Of a stretch of DNA of 64,000 bases, positions 16,020-25,168 are shown piece by piece; the first letter of the stretch is position 1; each line of letters starts with the position of its first letter. The stretch covers positions 1-64,000 of the forward strand of contig JANQLM010000037.1 in assembly GCA_028280635.1 (NCBI GenBank), in the 5' to 3' direction. The notes beneath the pieces are model-generated. The model was not told the DNA's origin. It did not search any database and saw nothing but the letters and a program-made list of their open reading frames with translations. Both the position numbers and the translations under genes were made by a program. This DNA comes from Halieaceae bacterium (GTDB lineage: Bacteria; Pseudomonadota; Gammaproteobacteria; Pseudomonadales; Halieaceae).

Positions 16020-16850
16020 CTAATCCTTGGAAAGGATTTTCTTGATACCGCCCGCCACAGAACGCCTGGCGCGGTTGATCAGGCGCGCCTCTTCCTCGGC
16101 GCGGCGCTCCGCCTCGATGGCGGCATCGGCTTTGGCCTGCTCGGCCGCCATCAGGCGTCTTTCTTCCTCGAGTTTACGGCGTAGCTGGGCTCGCGTCTCA
16201 TCGCTGACGCGAGTTTCGATCAACTGCGTCTCCTCGTGCATCAGCATGCGGGCGAGGCGATCCAGCAGGGCCTCGGTAAGCTTCTCCGGCGGCAGTTTGT
16301 AGCGCTTTTCAGGCTGTGTTTCGAGATTGAGCAGATCGACGTAGATGCACTTGTCCTCGGCGCTGGCAATAAAGCGAATCTGCAGGCGCAACGGACCTTC
16401 CAGGATAAAGTGCGCATTCACCACATCGTGTGAACTGGAAAGTTCGTTCTTGGTGTAATGAGGAAAGCGATGGCTCTCCAGCAGGTCCGCATAGCGTTTC
16501 ACGGCGGCCTTGGTCTGCACGTAAAACTCTCGCCGTTCCTCCAAAGCGCAGTCACAGGCTACGATCAGTTTACGCGGGTCGTCCTGTTCATCAGAGCGGA
16601 AAATATAGCGGCCGTGTTTCAGGCCAAGGGGGGCGCCTTTGACCGGGTCCACGGGGTACGGCGCGGTGACATCCGGCGCCACCGTATTGAGGGTGTCCAC
16701 CAGTTCCATGAAGTAATCATGGGCCCGGCGCATGGCTGACTTGATATGCTGCTCGTAATAGGCCTCCCGGGCCTCCAGCTCAGTCCCCTCCTGCCGCTGC
16801 TCTGCTTCCTTCTTTTCCGCTTCTTTTTTTAGATCGTCCAGCAGTCCCAT
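16020..16850 (-). CDS. Conserved coiled-coil protein of unknown function
   Basis: The 276-residue soluble protein starts MGLLDDLKKEAEKKEAEQRQEG, a charged helix. A central mixed alpha/beta domain (about 30-200) with FMELVDTLNTVAPDV and LKHGRYIFRSDEQDD follows. A long charged helix (QLRRKLEEERRLMAAEQAKADAAIEAERRAEEEAR) is likely coiled-coil, and the tail is basic. There is no signal or membrane segment. The ATG at 16850 was chosen because the 97 residues upstream in the same frame look non-coding. It is convergent with gtrA. I do not recognise a characterised family. Confidence 0.72.
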   Translation of the reverse strand: MGLLDDLKKEAEKKEAEQRQEGTELEAREAYYEQHIKSAMRRAHDYFMELVDTLNTVAPDVTAPYPVDPVKGAPLGLKHGRYIFRSDEQDDPRKLIVACDCALEERREFYVQTKAAVKRYADLLESHRFPHYTKNELSSSHDVVNAHFILEGPLRLQIRFIASAEDKCIYVDLLNLETQPEKRYKLPPEKLTEALLDRLARMLMHEETQLIETRVSDETRAQLRRKLEEERRLMAAEQAKADAAIEAERRAEEEARLINRARRSVAGGIKKILSKD

Positions 16851-17194
16851 AGGCTTCCCCGAATTTCGTCTGTACCTGGCAAACCACCCCCGGTCGGCAG
16901 AGATTTTACGCCAGAATCGTCCAGATGCCCTATGGATACCACAGGAAGCCTGGTCGCGAACAGCCAATCCTTGATACCAAGAGTGGCCTGCGCGTCGGCG
17001 CAGCTCCGCTGCAGCTCCACGAATTGAGAACTGGCTCACAGTTTCCTTGGAACCGCTGCAAATCATAGCGCTTGCGAGCGGCGGGCGCGCAGGGCCAGAA
17101 TCAGAACAAAATCTGGACAGCTCAGGCGAGGTTTGAACCAAGCCAGCCGTTGCAGCGTCTAATCCGGAAACTCACCGCATCCCAGAGGTGTCCG
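16851..17194. other. Divergent intergenic region, 344 bp
   Basis: This stretch separates the coiled-coil protein gene (minus) from the haem lipoprotein gene (plus). I see no convincing open reading frame, no strong hairpin followed by a T-run and no clear sigma-70 promoter. The best plus-strand pair is TTGAAC and TCTAAT with 19-base spacing at about 17132-17162, which is too wide to trust. It must hold promoters for both genes. Confidence 0.5.
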
Positions 17195-18205
17195 ATGCTT
17201 AAGCCCAAACTCCTACTTATCCTGGCCTGCCTGGGCCTGACCGCCTGTGAGCAGGCGCAAATGGTTGGCCCCGTCGGCGGCGGTGAGGTTACCGTCACCG
17301 AGTTTAGAAGCGGCGAGACCGTGCTGACGGGCCTCAGCACCAGCGATGAGGACACCCTTATCGCCCTGTTCGGGCAGGAGACCGTCGACGGCTATACCAG
17401 CCTGCAGCTCCTGTCATTCCTGGGCATCAATACCTTTAACAACCCTGGCTTCAACGACGCGACCTGGTACGTGATGGCGGTACAGGGCGGCTTTGACTAC
17501 GACGCCGATGGCAACCTGCTGGTGGACCAGGCGCCGGCCCAGGTGTTTGGCACCCTACACGCCCTGGTAACCGGTGAGCAGCTCAACCGCGGCGGCTTTC
17601 TGGTCACCCCCGTGACCGAGGCTGCCTACCGCTACGCCCTGGATATCGCAGATTCGACGTCGGATGATGCCCTGCGCCCCGCCCTTGACGCTGCAGCCGG
17701 CGACCTGGTCGACGACGTCACCGCTGACGACGAACTGGACTATGGGGATATCCTGGCCTGGAATCGCATACTTCACAGCCAGCAACTGAGGGGAGATATT
17801 GGCACCCTGACCAACGCCCTGGCCGCGGGCGAGAGCGAAAGCGTGGTCACTGCGGCAGCGCTGGCCCTGTTTAGCACCGCGCCGCCGGGCAATGAGCAGA
17901 GTGCGGAAGAGTTCTTCGCCCAGTCGGCTTCCGATGTGGTGCAGTCACGATGCGGCACGTGCCACCGTGTGGGTGGCATAGGCACCCGGGGTACCAGCCA
18001 CATTCTGCAGCCCACCTCCAACAATGATCACATCGCGCTCAACACCGAGATGTACAGGGCGCTGGTAGGCCAGCGCGGCGTGCAATACATCCTCGACAAG
18101 TCTGTCGGCCAGCGCGGCCACGGCGGCGGCAACCGGCTCGGAAACTTCCCGGAAGAATTCGCCATCCTGGAGACCTTCCTCACGCTCCTCGAAAATGGCG
18201 GCTAG
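17195..18205 (+). CDS. Lipoprotein with a C-terminal c-type haem site
   Basis: The 336-residue product carries lipobox LTAC (Cys18), then about 200 residues without a family I recognise. A C-terminal segment holds one haem-binding CGTCH (Cys253, Cys256, His257), followed by a Met in NTEMYRAL that could be the distal ligand. It would be anchored at the outer membrane or periplasmic face and act as a single-haem electron carrier or a structural component. The ATG at 17195 is preceded by AGAGG; an upstream in-frame start at 17072 would hide the signal peptide. No oxidoreductase lies in the same operon, so its partner is unknown. Confidence 0.8.
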   Translation: MLKPKLLLILACLGLTACEQAQMVGPVGGGEVTVTEFRSGETVLTGLSTSDEDTLIALFGQETVDGYTSLQLLSFLGINTFNNPGFNDATWYVMAVQGGFDYDADGNLLVDQAPAQVFGTLHALVTGEQLNRGGFLVTPVTEAAYRYALDIADSTSDDALRPALDAAAGDLVDDVTADDELDYGDILAWNRILHSQQLRGDIGTLTNALAAGESESVVTAAALALFSTAPPGNEQSAEEFFAQSASDVVQSRCGTCHRVGGIGTRGTSHILQPTSNNDHIALNTEMYRALVGQRGVQYILDKSVGQRGHGGGNRLGNFPEEFAILETFLTLLENGG

Positions 18206-18322
18206 GAGTGCCAGCGCGGCGCCTGTTATCAGCCAGGAAATGGTAAAACTCGCGCCGCCATAGCGCTAAACATCCTCCCCCTGCCCGAGCATAGGTGCCC
18301 GGGCAATCTGATACAGGGAGGG

Positions 18323-20722
18323 CTAGAAGGAATACTGTAGTTCGATTCCGTAGTTTCTTGGCTCGAGTACCGTGGCACTGCGGAAACGGCCCACCAGCGG
18401 CCCGTCCTGGTTCATTCTGATGACATCGTCGTTGTCGAACGCGTTTTTGACATAAGCCAGGGCCTGCCAGTTACCGTCGGCTGGGCGCAGCGTCAGCTGC
18501 AGGTTCAACTGCTCCCAGCCATCGAATTCATCGGAAGGTTTGTTGAACTCATTGGCGTAGAAGTCGTCCTGAATAAAGTAGTCCGCCCGGGCGGTCAGGT
18601 CATAGCCGCCAAAAAGCTGGTTGGAGTACTCCACGCCCACGTTCAGCGAGTACTCCGGGGCGTTGCGCAGGGTATTCCCATCCAGGTCCTTGATCAGCAG
18701 ACCGTCATCGGTAAACAGGATATCGCCATTCTCATCACGTGCCGGTACCGTGCCGGGGGCAATACCGTTCGGGTCGCCCTGGTCGGCGGAGATGAAATCA
18801 TCGATCTCCAGATCCAGCCACGAGAGGTTCAGATCAAAGGTCCAGGATTCGGCCAGCGCCAGCCTGAATTCCGCTTCAGCGCCCATTACCGTGGCGTCGC
18901 CATTCACCGTGAGGGCGGAAACCTCGGTGATCTGGCCAATCTGCATATCTTCGTAATCGTAATAGAAAGCGCCCACGTTAGCCCGCAGCCGGCCGTCGAA
19001 CAGGGTGTTCTTGGTACCCAGTTCGAAGGCGTTGATGTACTCCGGATCAAACACCAGACCACCCTCCGGCCCGCCGGGGTTGAGGCCGCCGGCCTTGTAT
19101 CCGCGCGCGGCGCTCGCGTAGACCATGGTATCGTCGGTGATAGCGTGTTCGAGTGTGATCTTGCCTGTCGTCTCCTGCCAATCATCCTCCGCCTCAACCC
19201 AGTCCGGGTCCACCAGCACCAGGAACTGCTGCCGCGTGCGGATGGATTTGTCGTCGTCCGTATAGCGAATACCCACTGTCAAACGGGTTCGCTCGGTGAG
19301 GTCAAAATAACCCTCGCCGAAAATGGCGTAGGACTCGGTTTCTATCGGGTCACTTTCGACGTTGAAGAACTCGAACTCACGCGGCAGACCCAGCGCCTGC
19401 TGACCGGCGGCCAGCGCGGGATGGGTTATCAGGGTTTGCGAACTGCGCTCCTCATCGAAGTAGAAGGCGCCCAGCAGGAAGTTGAAGGGGCCGTCATATT
19501 GTGAGGACAGCCGGAACTCCTGAGTAAATTGCTCGGCATCAAGCAAATCCCGGCGGCCGGACCGAATCAGGTCCGTGGTGATTTCATCCCTTGCATTCGC
19601 GCGATAGGTGAGCGGCTGGGACAGGCGAACATCGGTGGCGAAGCGATCGAAATCCGCAAACACATCACCCTCGGTGTCGTAGTAGCCGGTCAGCGACACA
19701 AACTGGTAGTTGTCAAACTCATAGGTGAACTGCAGCGAAACCCCCAGCTGGGTCGCTTCGTAGTCCGGCTCCTGATCCATGTTCACCTTGCGGAAACTGC
19801 TGGGGTTAACCGCATCGGCAAAGTAATCTCCCAGAGGCATCAGCGTGCCACCCAGAAACGCCAGATTGATGGTCTGGAAAATCGAGGAGCTGACATCCGG
19901 CGTTTCGAAGCCAGCGGACAGCGCTGAGCAGCCGGTCTCGGCGTCTTTGGTGCAAACACCCTTGGTGCGCAGCGAACGATTGCTGTCTTCGTCGAGGTAG
20001 GACACAACAAGGTCGGCAGACAGGCGGTCGGAGAAATCAAAGGATGTACTGCTGCGCAACTCATAGCTGTCGCGTCCGTCGACGTCGTTGCCCGTGTAGA
20101 TGTTCTCGGTAAATCCATCGCGAGTCAGGTACATTCCGGAAAAACGCTGCCGTACCTTGTCATTCAAAGGAATGTTCACGGCCCCCTTGACGCGAAAGGT
20201 GTCGTAGTTGCCCGCCGTAACCGACGCAAAGCCACCGAACTCATCATCCGGCTTGCGGGTATGAATATTGATGACCCCCGCCGTGGTGTTGCGGCCGTAC
20301 AGCGTTCCCTGGGGGCCCCGCAACACTTCCACCCGCTCGATGTCAAAATAGTCATTGGTCAGGAACAGCGGCGAATTCAGGTAAACATCATTGATGTGGT
20401 AACCGAGTCCGTCCTCCGAGGTGCTGGATATTGCGTTGTTGCCCACCCCGCGAATGGAGGTGCGCAAGCCGTCGACTACCAGGTTGGGCACCGAGAACTG
20501 CAGGTCTACCAAGCCCTCGATGCGGCGCAGCTCCAGCGTGTCACCGGTAAACGCGGAAATCGACATGGCGACGTCCTGCAGTGACTCCTGCCGCCGTTGG
20601 GCGGTAACCACAATTTCCTCAAGCAGCTCAGTATCGGTGGCCAGTGCCGGGGGAGCCATCGTTCCTGCTGCGACCAGGGAAAGGGCGCAGGCCAGCGGGT
20701 TGTGCGTGAAGGTCGGTTTCAT
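18323..20722 (-). CDS. TonB-dependent receptor (PQQ-dehydrogenase operon)
   Basis: The 799-residue outer-membrane protein has a signal peptide ending near ALA, a TonB box-like ELLEEIVVTAQRR, the plug domain (VRGVGNNAISS, VEVLRGPQGTLYGRNTTAGVINIHTRKP) and a long beta-barrel ending in a terminal aromatic strand (GIELQYSF). The plug resembles the catechol/steroid/vitamin uptake class common in marine proteobacteria more than siderophore receptors. GAGG lies 9 bases before the ATG. It is the last gene of the operon VOC lipoprotein-SDR-PQQ dehydrogenase-receptor, 29 bases after the dehydrogenase stop. Substrate is unknown; context suggests a hydroxylated organic compound. Confidence 0.93.
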   Translation of the reverse strand: MKPTFTHNPLACALSLVAAGTMAPPALATDTELLEEIVVTAQRRQESLQDVAMSISAFTGDTLELRRIEGLVDLQFSVPNLVVDGLRTSIRGVGNNAISSTSEDGLGYHINDVYLNSPLFLTNDYFDIERVEVLRGPQGTLYGRNTTAGVINIHTRKPDDEFGGFASVTAGNYDTFRVKGAVNIPLNDKVRQRFSGMYLTRDGFTENIYTGNDVDGRDSYELRSSTSFDFSDRLSADLVVSYLDEDSNRSLRTKGVCTKDAETGCSALSAGFETPDVSSSIFQTINLAFLGGTLMPLGDYFADAVNPSSFRKVNMDQEPDYEATQLGVSLQFTYEFDNYQFVSLTGYYDTEGDVFADFDRFATDVRLSQPLTYRANARDEITTDLIRSGRRDLLDAEQFTQEFRLSSQYDGPFNFLLGAFYFDEERSSQTLITHPALAAGQQALGLPREFEFFNVESDPIETESYAIFGEGYFDLTERTRLTVGIRYTDDDKSIRTRQQFLVLVDPDWVEAEDDWQETTGKITLEHAITDDTMVYASAARGYKAGGLNPGGPEGGLVFDPEYINAFELGTKNTLFDGRLRANVGAFYYDYEDMQIGQITEVSALTVNGDATVMGAEAEFRLALAESWTFDLNLSWLDLEIDDFISADQGDPNGIAPGTVPARDENGDILFTDDGLLIKDLDGNTLRNAPEYSLNVGVEYSNQLFGGYDLTARADYFIQDDFYANEFNKPSDEFDGWEQLNLQLTLRPADGNWQALAYVKNAFDNDDVIRMNQDGPLVGRFRSATVLEPRNYGIELQYSF

Positions 20723-20751
20723 GATGCGGGCCTCAAATTTATTAGCGTTAT

Positions 20752-23196
20752 CTAGGGCAGCGCGTAGGCAATGACATAACCACCCTGCCCATCGCGCGGA
20801 TTTCGTGAATCTGTGTAGGTGCCGGTGCCGGGATCACGCGGGTACCGCCAACTGGGATTGGGCACGGTGACAATCACGTACTGTTTGCCACTGCGCTCGG
20901 AGAAATAACTCATAGGCGTGGACTGACCGCTGCCGGGCAGGTCGGCAGACCATTTCACTTCGCCGCTGCGAAGATCGAAGGCACGCACGGTGCTATCCAT
21001 CGTGGAGCTTAGAAAGATCAGGTCGCCGCGAGTCGTCAGCGTGCCAGCGCGGATGGGCGTGCCTACCTGGAAAGGCAAACCGGTGCGCCAGTTGAAGGGT
21101 CCGGAGTTCTTCATGCTGCCCACAGGCCGGCTCCACAACAGCGCGCCGGTATTCAAATCCATCACCGCCAGCCTTGACCAGGGCGGCTCGAAGCAAGGGA
21201 CCTGGGTCCCCAGGCGCGACATGAAGGGCAATGTCAGCCCGTAGTAGCGGATACGCCTGTGGTCATAGGGGTCGTCGGCGTCAGGTTCACCCATCAGCGG
21301 TTTTGGCTCCGCTGGGTCCATCCACACCGCCGGGTGATCGTCACCCAGCAGCAGAGCGGCGCGAGCACCGGCGTCGGCGACCTGCTGGGGCGTCACCAGC
21401 AGCGTGCGGTTGGCGAGCAGCATCGGGGACGCCACCAGCAGGCCGTGATCGGCATCCACCGACACACTGCCCCAGTTGAACCCGCCAAAGTTTGCGGGAA
21501 ACTGCAGGCTGCCGCCGGTTGTGGGCGGCGTGAACAGGCCTTCATAGCGCATTCTGCGGTACTCGATGCGGCAAACCATCTGGTCCAGTGGAGTCAGGCC
21601 CCACATGTCCCGCTCATACAGGTAGGGATGGAAATTCGGTAAGGAAGAAGCGGGCTGAGTCCGGGAGAGGTACTCGCCCGGCGCCGGGTCCTGCGGAACC
21701 GGCCGTTCGGGTATCGGATGCACCGGTGTACCATCGCGCCGGTCGAGCAGGAATATCTCTCCGGTCTTGGTGGGAACCGCCACCGCCGGCACCCGCTCGT
21801 CACGGACCGTCACGTCCACCAGCACGGGCTGCGCGGGTACGTCGTAGTCCCAGATATCGTGATGGACGGTTTGGTAGCTCCAGCGCGGCTGGCCGCTGTC
21901 AGCATCCAGGGCCACAACCGACGAAGACCAGGCGTCGTCTATCTCCCGCCGGGCGCCACCAAAATAGTCCGGGGCGGCGTTGCCGGTCGGCGCGTAGATG
22001 AGGTTTAACTCCGGGTCAAAACTCATCAAAGACCAGACGTTGGGTGTGCCGCGCGTGTATTCCTCGCCGGCTCCGGGTTCAGTGCTATCACCGGGACGCC
22101 CGACATCCCAGGCCCAAAGGAAGGCGCCGGAGAGGGCATCAAAAGCCCTGACCACACCGGAGGGCAGTCCAAGGTTCTGGGAGTCGAGTACCAGGCCGCC
22201 GACTACCAGCTTGTCGCCGGCCACCAGCGGCGGGGACGTATGGTAGTACTCCTTGGGCTGGTGGATACCCATGCCGCGACGCAGGTCTACTTCACCGCCT
22301 TCGCCAAAGGAAGCGCAGGGCTGACCGCTGCGGGCGTCGACGGCGATTATCCTCGCATCGATCGTTGCCGTCATGATCCGCGTCGGGCATTCGCCCGTGT
22401 AGTCTGCCGGCGCCTCGTAGTAGCTCACACCCCGGCAGGTGCGTGCGTACTGGTGTTTGGCCGGCGCCAGGGCCTCGGGATCATAGCGCCACAGTTCACC
22501 GCCGCTGTCCGCATCAACGGCGATAAGTACGTTGCGGGCACCACACAGGTAGAGCATCCCGTCGACATTCAACGGGGTCATCTTGAAATCGTCCTCTACG
22601 CCCGTGCGGAAGCGCCAGGCTTCTTTGAGCTCGCCCACGTTGTCGCTATTGATCTGCTCCAGCTCGGCAAAGCGAGTACCGCCCACCGAGTTGCCGTAGT
22701 GGCGCCAGTCGACCGTCGGCTCTGAATCGACAGTCACAGCCGGCGACTCCACGGTATTGACGTCGAACCCGCGGCCCGCTGCTCCTACCAGCAACAGGCT
22801 GGCGAGAAGCAGCGGAACCACAACCGACAGAGATGCCAGCGACGTCCGATACTGGGAGGGAGCCAGGGACGCGCGATAACCGGGCGTGAGGAACCAAAGC
22901 GCAATGACTAGCCAGAAGGCCAGGCGTGGCAGCAGCGCCAGGAAGTCCAGCCCGGCTTCGTACCAGGCCCATGGGATCGTCAGGAAAACGGTCGTGCTGT
23001 AGAGGTAGAGCCCCTCCACACGCCCTTTGACCAGCCAACATACAACCAGCAAGAGGGCGGCGCCGGCGAGGACGTAGTAAAAAGAGCCGCCCAGGAATGC
23101 GAGATAGCTCCCCAGCAGCGCCAGGGCGACACCGTAGACACCCAGCAGGCCAACCACGCACCAGTGTCCAATTCTCCACGCCATCGTCATGCTCAC
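20752..23196 (-). CDS. Membrane-bound PQQ-dependent dehydrogenase (glucose/quinate/shikimate type)
   Basis: The 814-residue protein has about five N-terminal transmembrane helices (residues 1-125) and a periplasmic eight-bladed quinoprotein propeller. Features of mGDH/QuiA-type enzymes are visible: WRHYGNSVGGTRFAELEQIN, the LTPLDQMVCRIEYRRMRYEG block that contains the conserved Asp, and FGGFNWGSVSVD. It oxidises a polyol, sugar or cyclic alcohol in the periplasm and passes electrons to ubiquinone through the membrane domain. No pqq biosynthesis genes are in the window. The GTG start overlaps the SDR stop, so translation is coupled; an ATG two codons later is possible. The substrate is not certain. 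Confidence 0.93.
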   Translation of the reverse strand: MSMTMAWRIGHWCVVGLLGVYGVALALLGSYLAFLGGSFYYVLAGAALLLVVCWLVKGRVEGLYLYSTTVFLTIPWAWYEAGLDFLALLPRLAFWLVIALWFLTPGYRASLAPSQYRTSLASLSVVVPLLLASLLLVGAAGRGFDVNTVESPAVTVDSEPTVDWRHYGNSVGGTRFAELEQINSDNVGELKEAWRFRTGVEDDFKMTPLNVDGMLYLCGARNVLIAVDADSGGELWRYDPEALAPAKHQYARTCRGVSYYEAPADYTGECPTRIMTATIDARIIAVDARSGQPCASFGEGGEVDLRRGMGIHQPKEYYHTSPPLVAGDKLVVGGLVLDSQNLGLPSGVVRAFDALSGAFLWAWDVGRPGDSTEPGAGEEYTRGTPNVWSLMSFDPELNLIYAPTGNAAPDYFGGARREIDDAWSSSVVALDADSGQPRWSYQTVHHDIWDYDVPAQPVLVDVTVRDERVPAVAVPTKTGEIFLLDRRDGTPVHPIPERPVPQDPAPGEYLSRTQPASSLPNFHPYLYERDMWGLTPLDQMVCRIEYRRMRYEGLFTPPTTGGSLQFPANFGGFNWGSVSVDADHGLLVASPMLLANRTLLVTPQQVADAGARAALLLGDDHPAVWMDPAEPKPLMGEPDADDPYDHRRIRYYGLTLPFMSRLGTQVPCFEPPWSRLAVMDLNTGALLWSRPVGSMKNSGPFNWRTGLPFQVGTPIRAGTLTTRGDLIFLSSTMDSTVRAFDLRSGEVKWSADLPGSGQSTPMSYFSERSGKQYVIVTVPNPSWRYPRDPGTGTYTDSRNPRDGQGGYVIAYALP

Positions 23197-23951
23197 ATCG
23201 GGAAGATGCTGTGGCCGCCATCCATGACAATGCTCTGGCCTGTCATGAAGTCGCTGTGACTGGAGGCCAGGAAAACCGCGACCCCTTCCATGTCTTCCAG
23301 CTCACCGATGCGCCCGATAACAGAACGGCGCCGGCAGGCGTCCTGGAATTCTTTACCCGCGGTAAGGGACATCTCCGTTTCGATGAAGCCCGGTAGAATC
23401 GCATTGACGCGAATGCCCGCGTGCCCCAGCTCAACCGCCAGTGCCTGCACCAGGCCTCGTACCGCCTGTTTGGTGGTGGAATAGCCCGCAGCGCCAGCCG
23501 TGCCCAGGAGTGCGGCGACGGAGGACGTTACCACCAGCTTGCCGCCGGATTTCCGAGCCAGCAGATGCTCAGTAACCGGCGCCCAGGTCTGGACCACGCT
23601 CATCAGATTGAGGTCCACTGTCGCCAGCCAGTCAGCGCGACTGGTTTGATGACAAAGACCGCGAAACCCTCCACCGCCGGCGTTGGCGAAACAACTGTCG
23701 ACCTGGCCGAAGCGATCGAGGGTGCTGGCAAAGGTCTGTGCAACCTGCTCTTCGTCGGTCACGTCGCAGACAAATGCCTCGACATCACCACCCAGGTCAC
23801 GGAGTTCCGCGACCGCGGCGGCGTTCTTGTCCGCGTTCCTGGCCCATACGGCCACCCTGCCCCCACACTTCACCAGGCCGCGCGCAAAGGCGAGTCCCAC
23901 CCCGCCATTCCCGCCGGTCACAACCGCCACCTGGCCGTCCAAGTCAAACAT
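23193..23951 (-). CDS. SDR family oxidoreductase
   Basis: The 252-residue classical short-chain dehydrogenase has the cofactor loop TGGNGGVG near residue 12, NAGG near residue 90, a Ser in VTSSVAALLG and the catalytic YSTTK. Arg and Asn residues after the first strand pair (VWARNADKN) suggest NADP preference. The C-terminal segment GQSIVMDGGHSIFPM matches the FabG/3-hydroxy-dehydrogenase type. It acts in the cytosol on a hydroxy or keto group. Its stop overlaps the start of the PQQ dehydrogenase and it follows the VOC lipoprotein by 8 bases, so it is part of one pathway with them. Confidence 0.92.
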   Translation of the reverse strand: MFDLDGQVAVVTGGNGGVGLAFARGLVKCGGRVAVWARNADKNAAAVAELRDLGGDVEAFVCDVTDEEQVAQTFASTLDRFGQVDSCFANAGGGGFRGLCHQTSRADWLATVDLNLMSVVQTWAPVTEHLLARKSGGKLVVTSSVAALLGTAGAAGYSTTKQAVRGLVQALAVELGHAGIRVNAILPGFIETEMSLTAGKEFQDACRRRSVIGRIGELEDMEGVAVFLASSHSDFMTGQSIVMDGGHSIFPM

Positions 23952-23959
23952 CTGGTCTC

Positions 23960-24991
23960 CTACAGTCCGTTGGATGAGAAATTCATTGATGACAGCGGCG
24001 CGTCTTCGCTGATGCGCTGAAGCCCCAGCAGGTTCCCGTCGGGATCACGCGCATACTGAATCTGTCCGGAATGCGTGGACCGCACATCACCCACCAGGGC
24101 GCCGCCGGCCTCGAGCAGGCGGCGAGAGGCGACGTCTATATCGGTGACATCAAAGACAATCATGTTGTAGCCCGGCGCATTTAGCGGACGCGGCGCGGAG
24201 GGGCGCTGGGTCGGGTGGCTGTGATACTGAATAATCTCCAGCTCCAGGTTTCTCACCTGGAACCAGGCCATTTCAATGGATGTACCCGGCAGTCCGGACA
24301 CCTGGTCCAGTTTCTCGCCCGACAGCTTCAGCAGGCGCCCCAGCCGACGGGGAGAAGGCTCGTTAAGCAGCAGGGAATAGAAGTCGACGGCCGCATCAAT
24401 ATCGGGTGTCGCGAGAGAAACATGGCGAATCCGATAGTCGTTGGCGGGCGGCGTCTCGAGATCCAGTGCCTGGACATCAACGTGCTCCACCTCGAAAACC
24501 ATGCCGTCGATATCCTCAGCGTAGGCGTAGCGCACAGGGCTGGACGCATTCAGTTGCACCATGTCGGTGCCCCCCAACGCCTGCGCTCCCGCCGCCAGGA
24601 AGCGCTGATAGGCCCCGGTGGTCTGGTTCACCTGGTAACAAACATGTGCAATACCGGGACCATTCACCGGGGTCGGCTTGCGATCTGCCAATGGGCTGAA
24701 TTCCATAAGCAGCAGCTGCGCGTTGCTGGAGCGAAGCAGACGAACTGGCAACAGTTGCCCATCGCCCGGCGCGCCGACTGGCAGTGAGGCGCGGGGCAAG
24801 GACGGCGTATCCACAGCCGTCATAGCGGCGCCGCTTGCGTAAAAACCAGAGCTGTCATCAAGGCTGGCGACAGTGGCGCCCACGTAGGCGATGCCCAGCA
24901 CGACAGTATTGGCAGGATCAGGTTCTGTGCTGCAGCTGGCGAGCAGAAGCACAATGGCCAACCATGGGCCCGACATTATTATTTTGATCAT
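23960..24991 (-). CDS. Lipoprotein with two VOC/glyoxalase modules
   Basis: The 343-residue protein has lipobox LASC (Cys20, after LAIVLLLASC). Two tandem VOC-fold halves follow: VLGIAYVGATVASLDDSSGFY with GIAHVCYQVN and EDIDGMVFEVEHV, and then RIRHVSLATPDIDAAVDFYSLLL with YNMIVFDVTDIDVASRRLLEAGG and ARDPDGNLLGLQRI. VOC proteins bind a metal through a His/Glu set and act as dioxygenases, isomerases or lyases. A lipid-anchored two-domain VOC protein is unusual. It is the first gene of the operon and lies 70 bases downstream of a palindrome. Periplasmic ring cleavage, epimerisation or ligand binding are possibilities. Confidence 0.85.
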   Translation of the reverse strand: MIKIIMSGPWLAIVLLLASCSTEPDPANTVVLGIAYVGATVASLDDSSGFYASGAAMTAVDTPSLPRASLPVGAPGDGQLLPVRLLRSSNAQLLLMEFSPLADRKPTPVNGPGIAHVCYQVNQTTGAYQRFLAAGAQALGGTDMVQLNASSPVRYAYAEDIDGMVFEVEHVDVQALDLETPPANDYRIRHVSLATPDIDAAVDFYSLLLNEPSPRRLGRLLKLSGEKLDQVSGLPGTSIEMAWFQVRNLELEIIQYHSHPTQRPSAPRPLNAPGYNMIVFDVTDIDVASRRLLEAGGALVGDVRSTHSGQIQYARDPDGNLLGLQRISEDAPLSSMNFSSNGL

Positions 24992-25060
24992 CTGTAGACC
25001 ACTCCGATGGCGTTACTGGGAACAGTCGCCGCCACTTCGATAGGCCCTTTATAACACCTT

Positions 25061-25079
25061 ATTGCACTATAAGTACAAT
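25061..25079. promoter_or_regulatory. Candidate TetR operator over the operon promoter
   Basis: ATTGCACT-ATA-AGTACAAT is an imperfect palindrome with 7 of 8 arm positions complementary. On the minus strand it overlaps a possible promoter, TTGTAC and TTATAA with an 18-base spacer, upstream of the VOC-SDR-PQQ dehydrogenase-receptor operon at 24991. The TetR gene at 25169-25798 ends only 89 bases away. Repression of the operon by this regulator is the simplest reading. Confidence 0.55.
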
Positions 25080-25168
25080 AGTGGATCAAAATTTATCTGA
25101 TATTTTTCATTTTTACCCGATATTCAGGTCTTTAATGGAAAAATAATCCAATAAAGTGATGGGGATTC

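Noticed and set aside
19529-19927. Open frames on the strand opposite TonB receptor, KatG and other large genes
   Set aside because: They mirror long real genes in GC-rich DNA, have no ribosome sites and match no domain.
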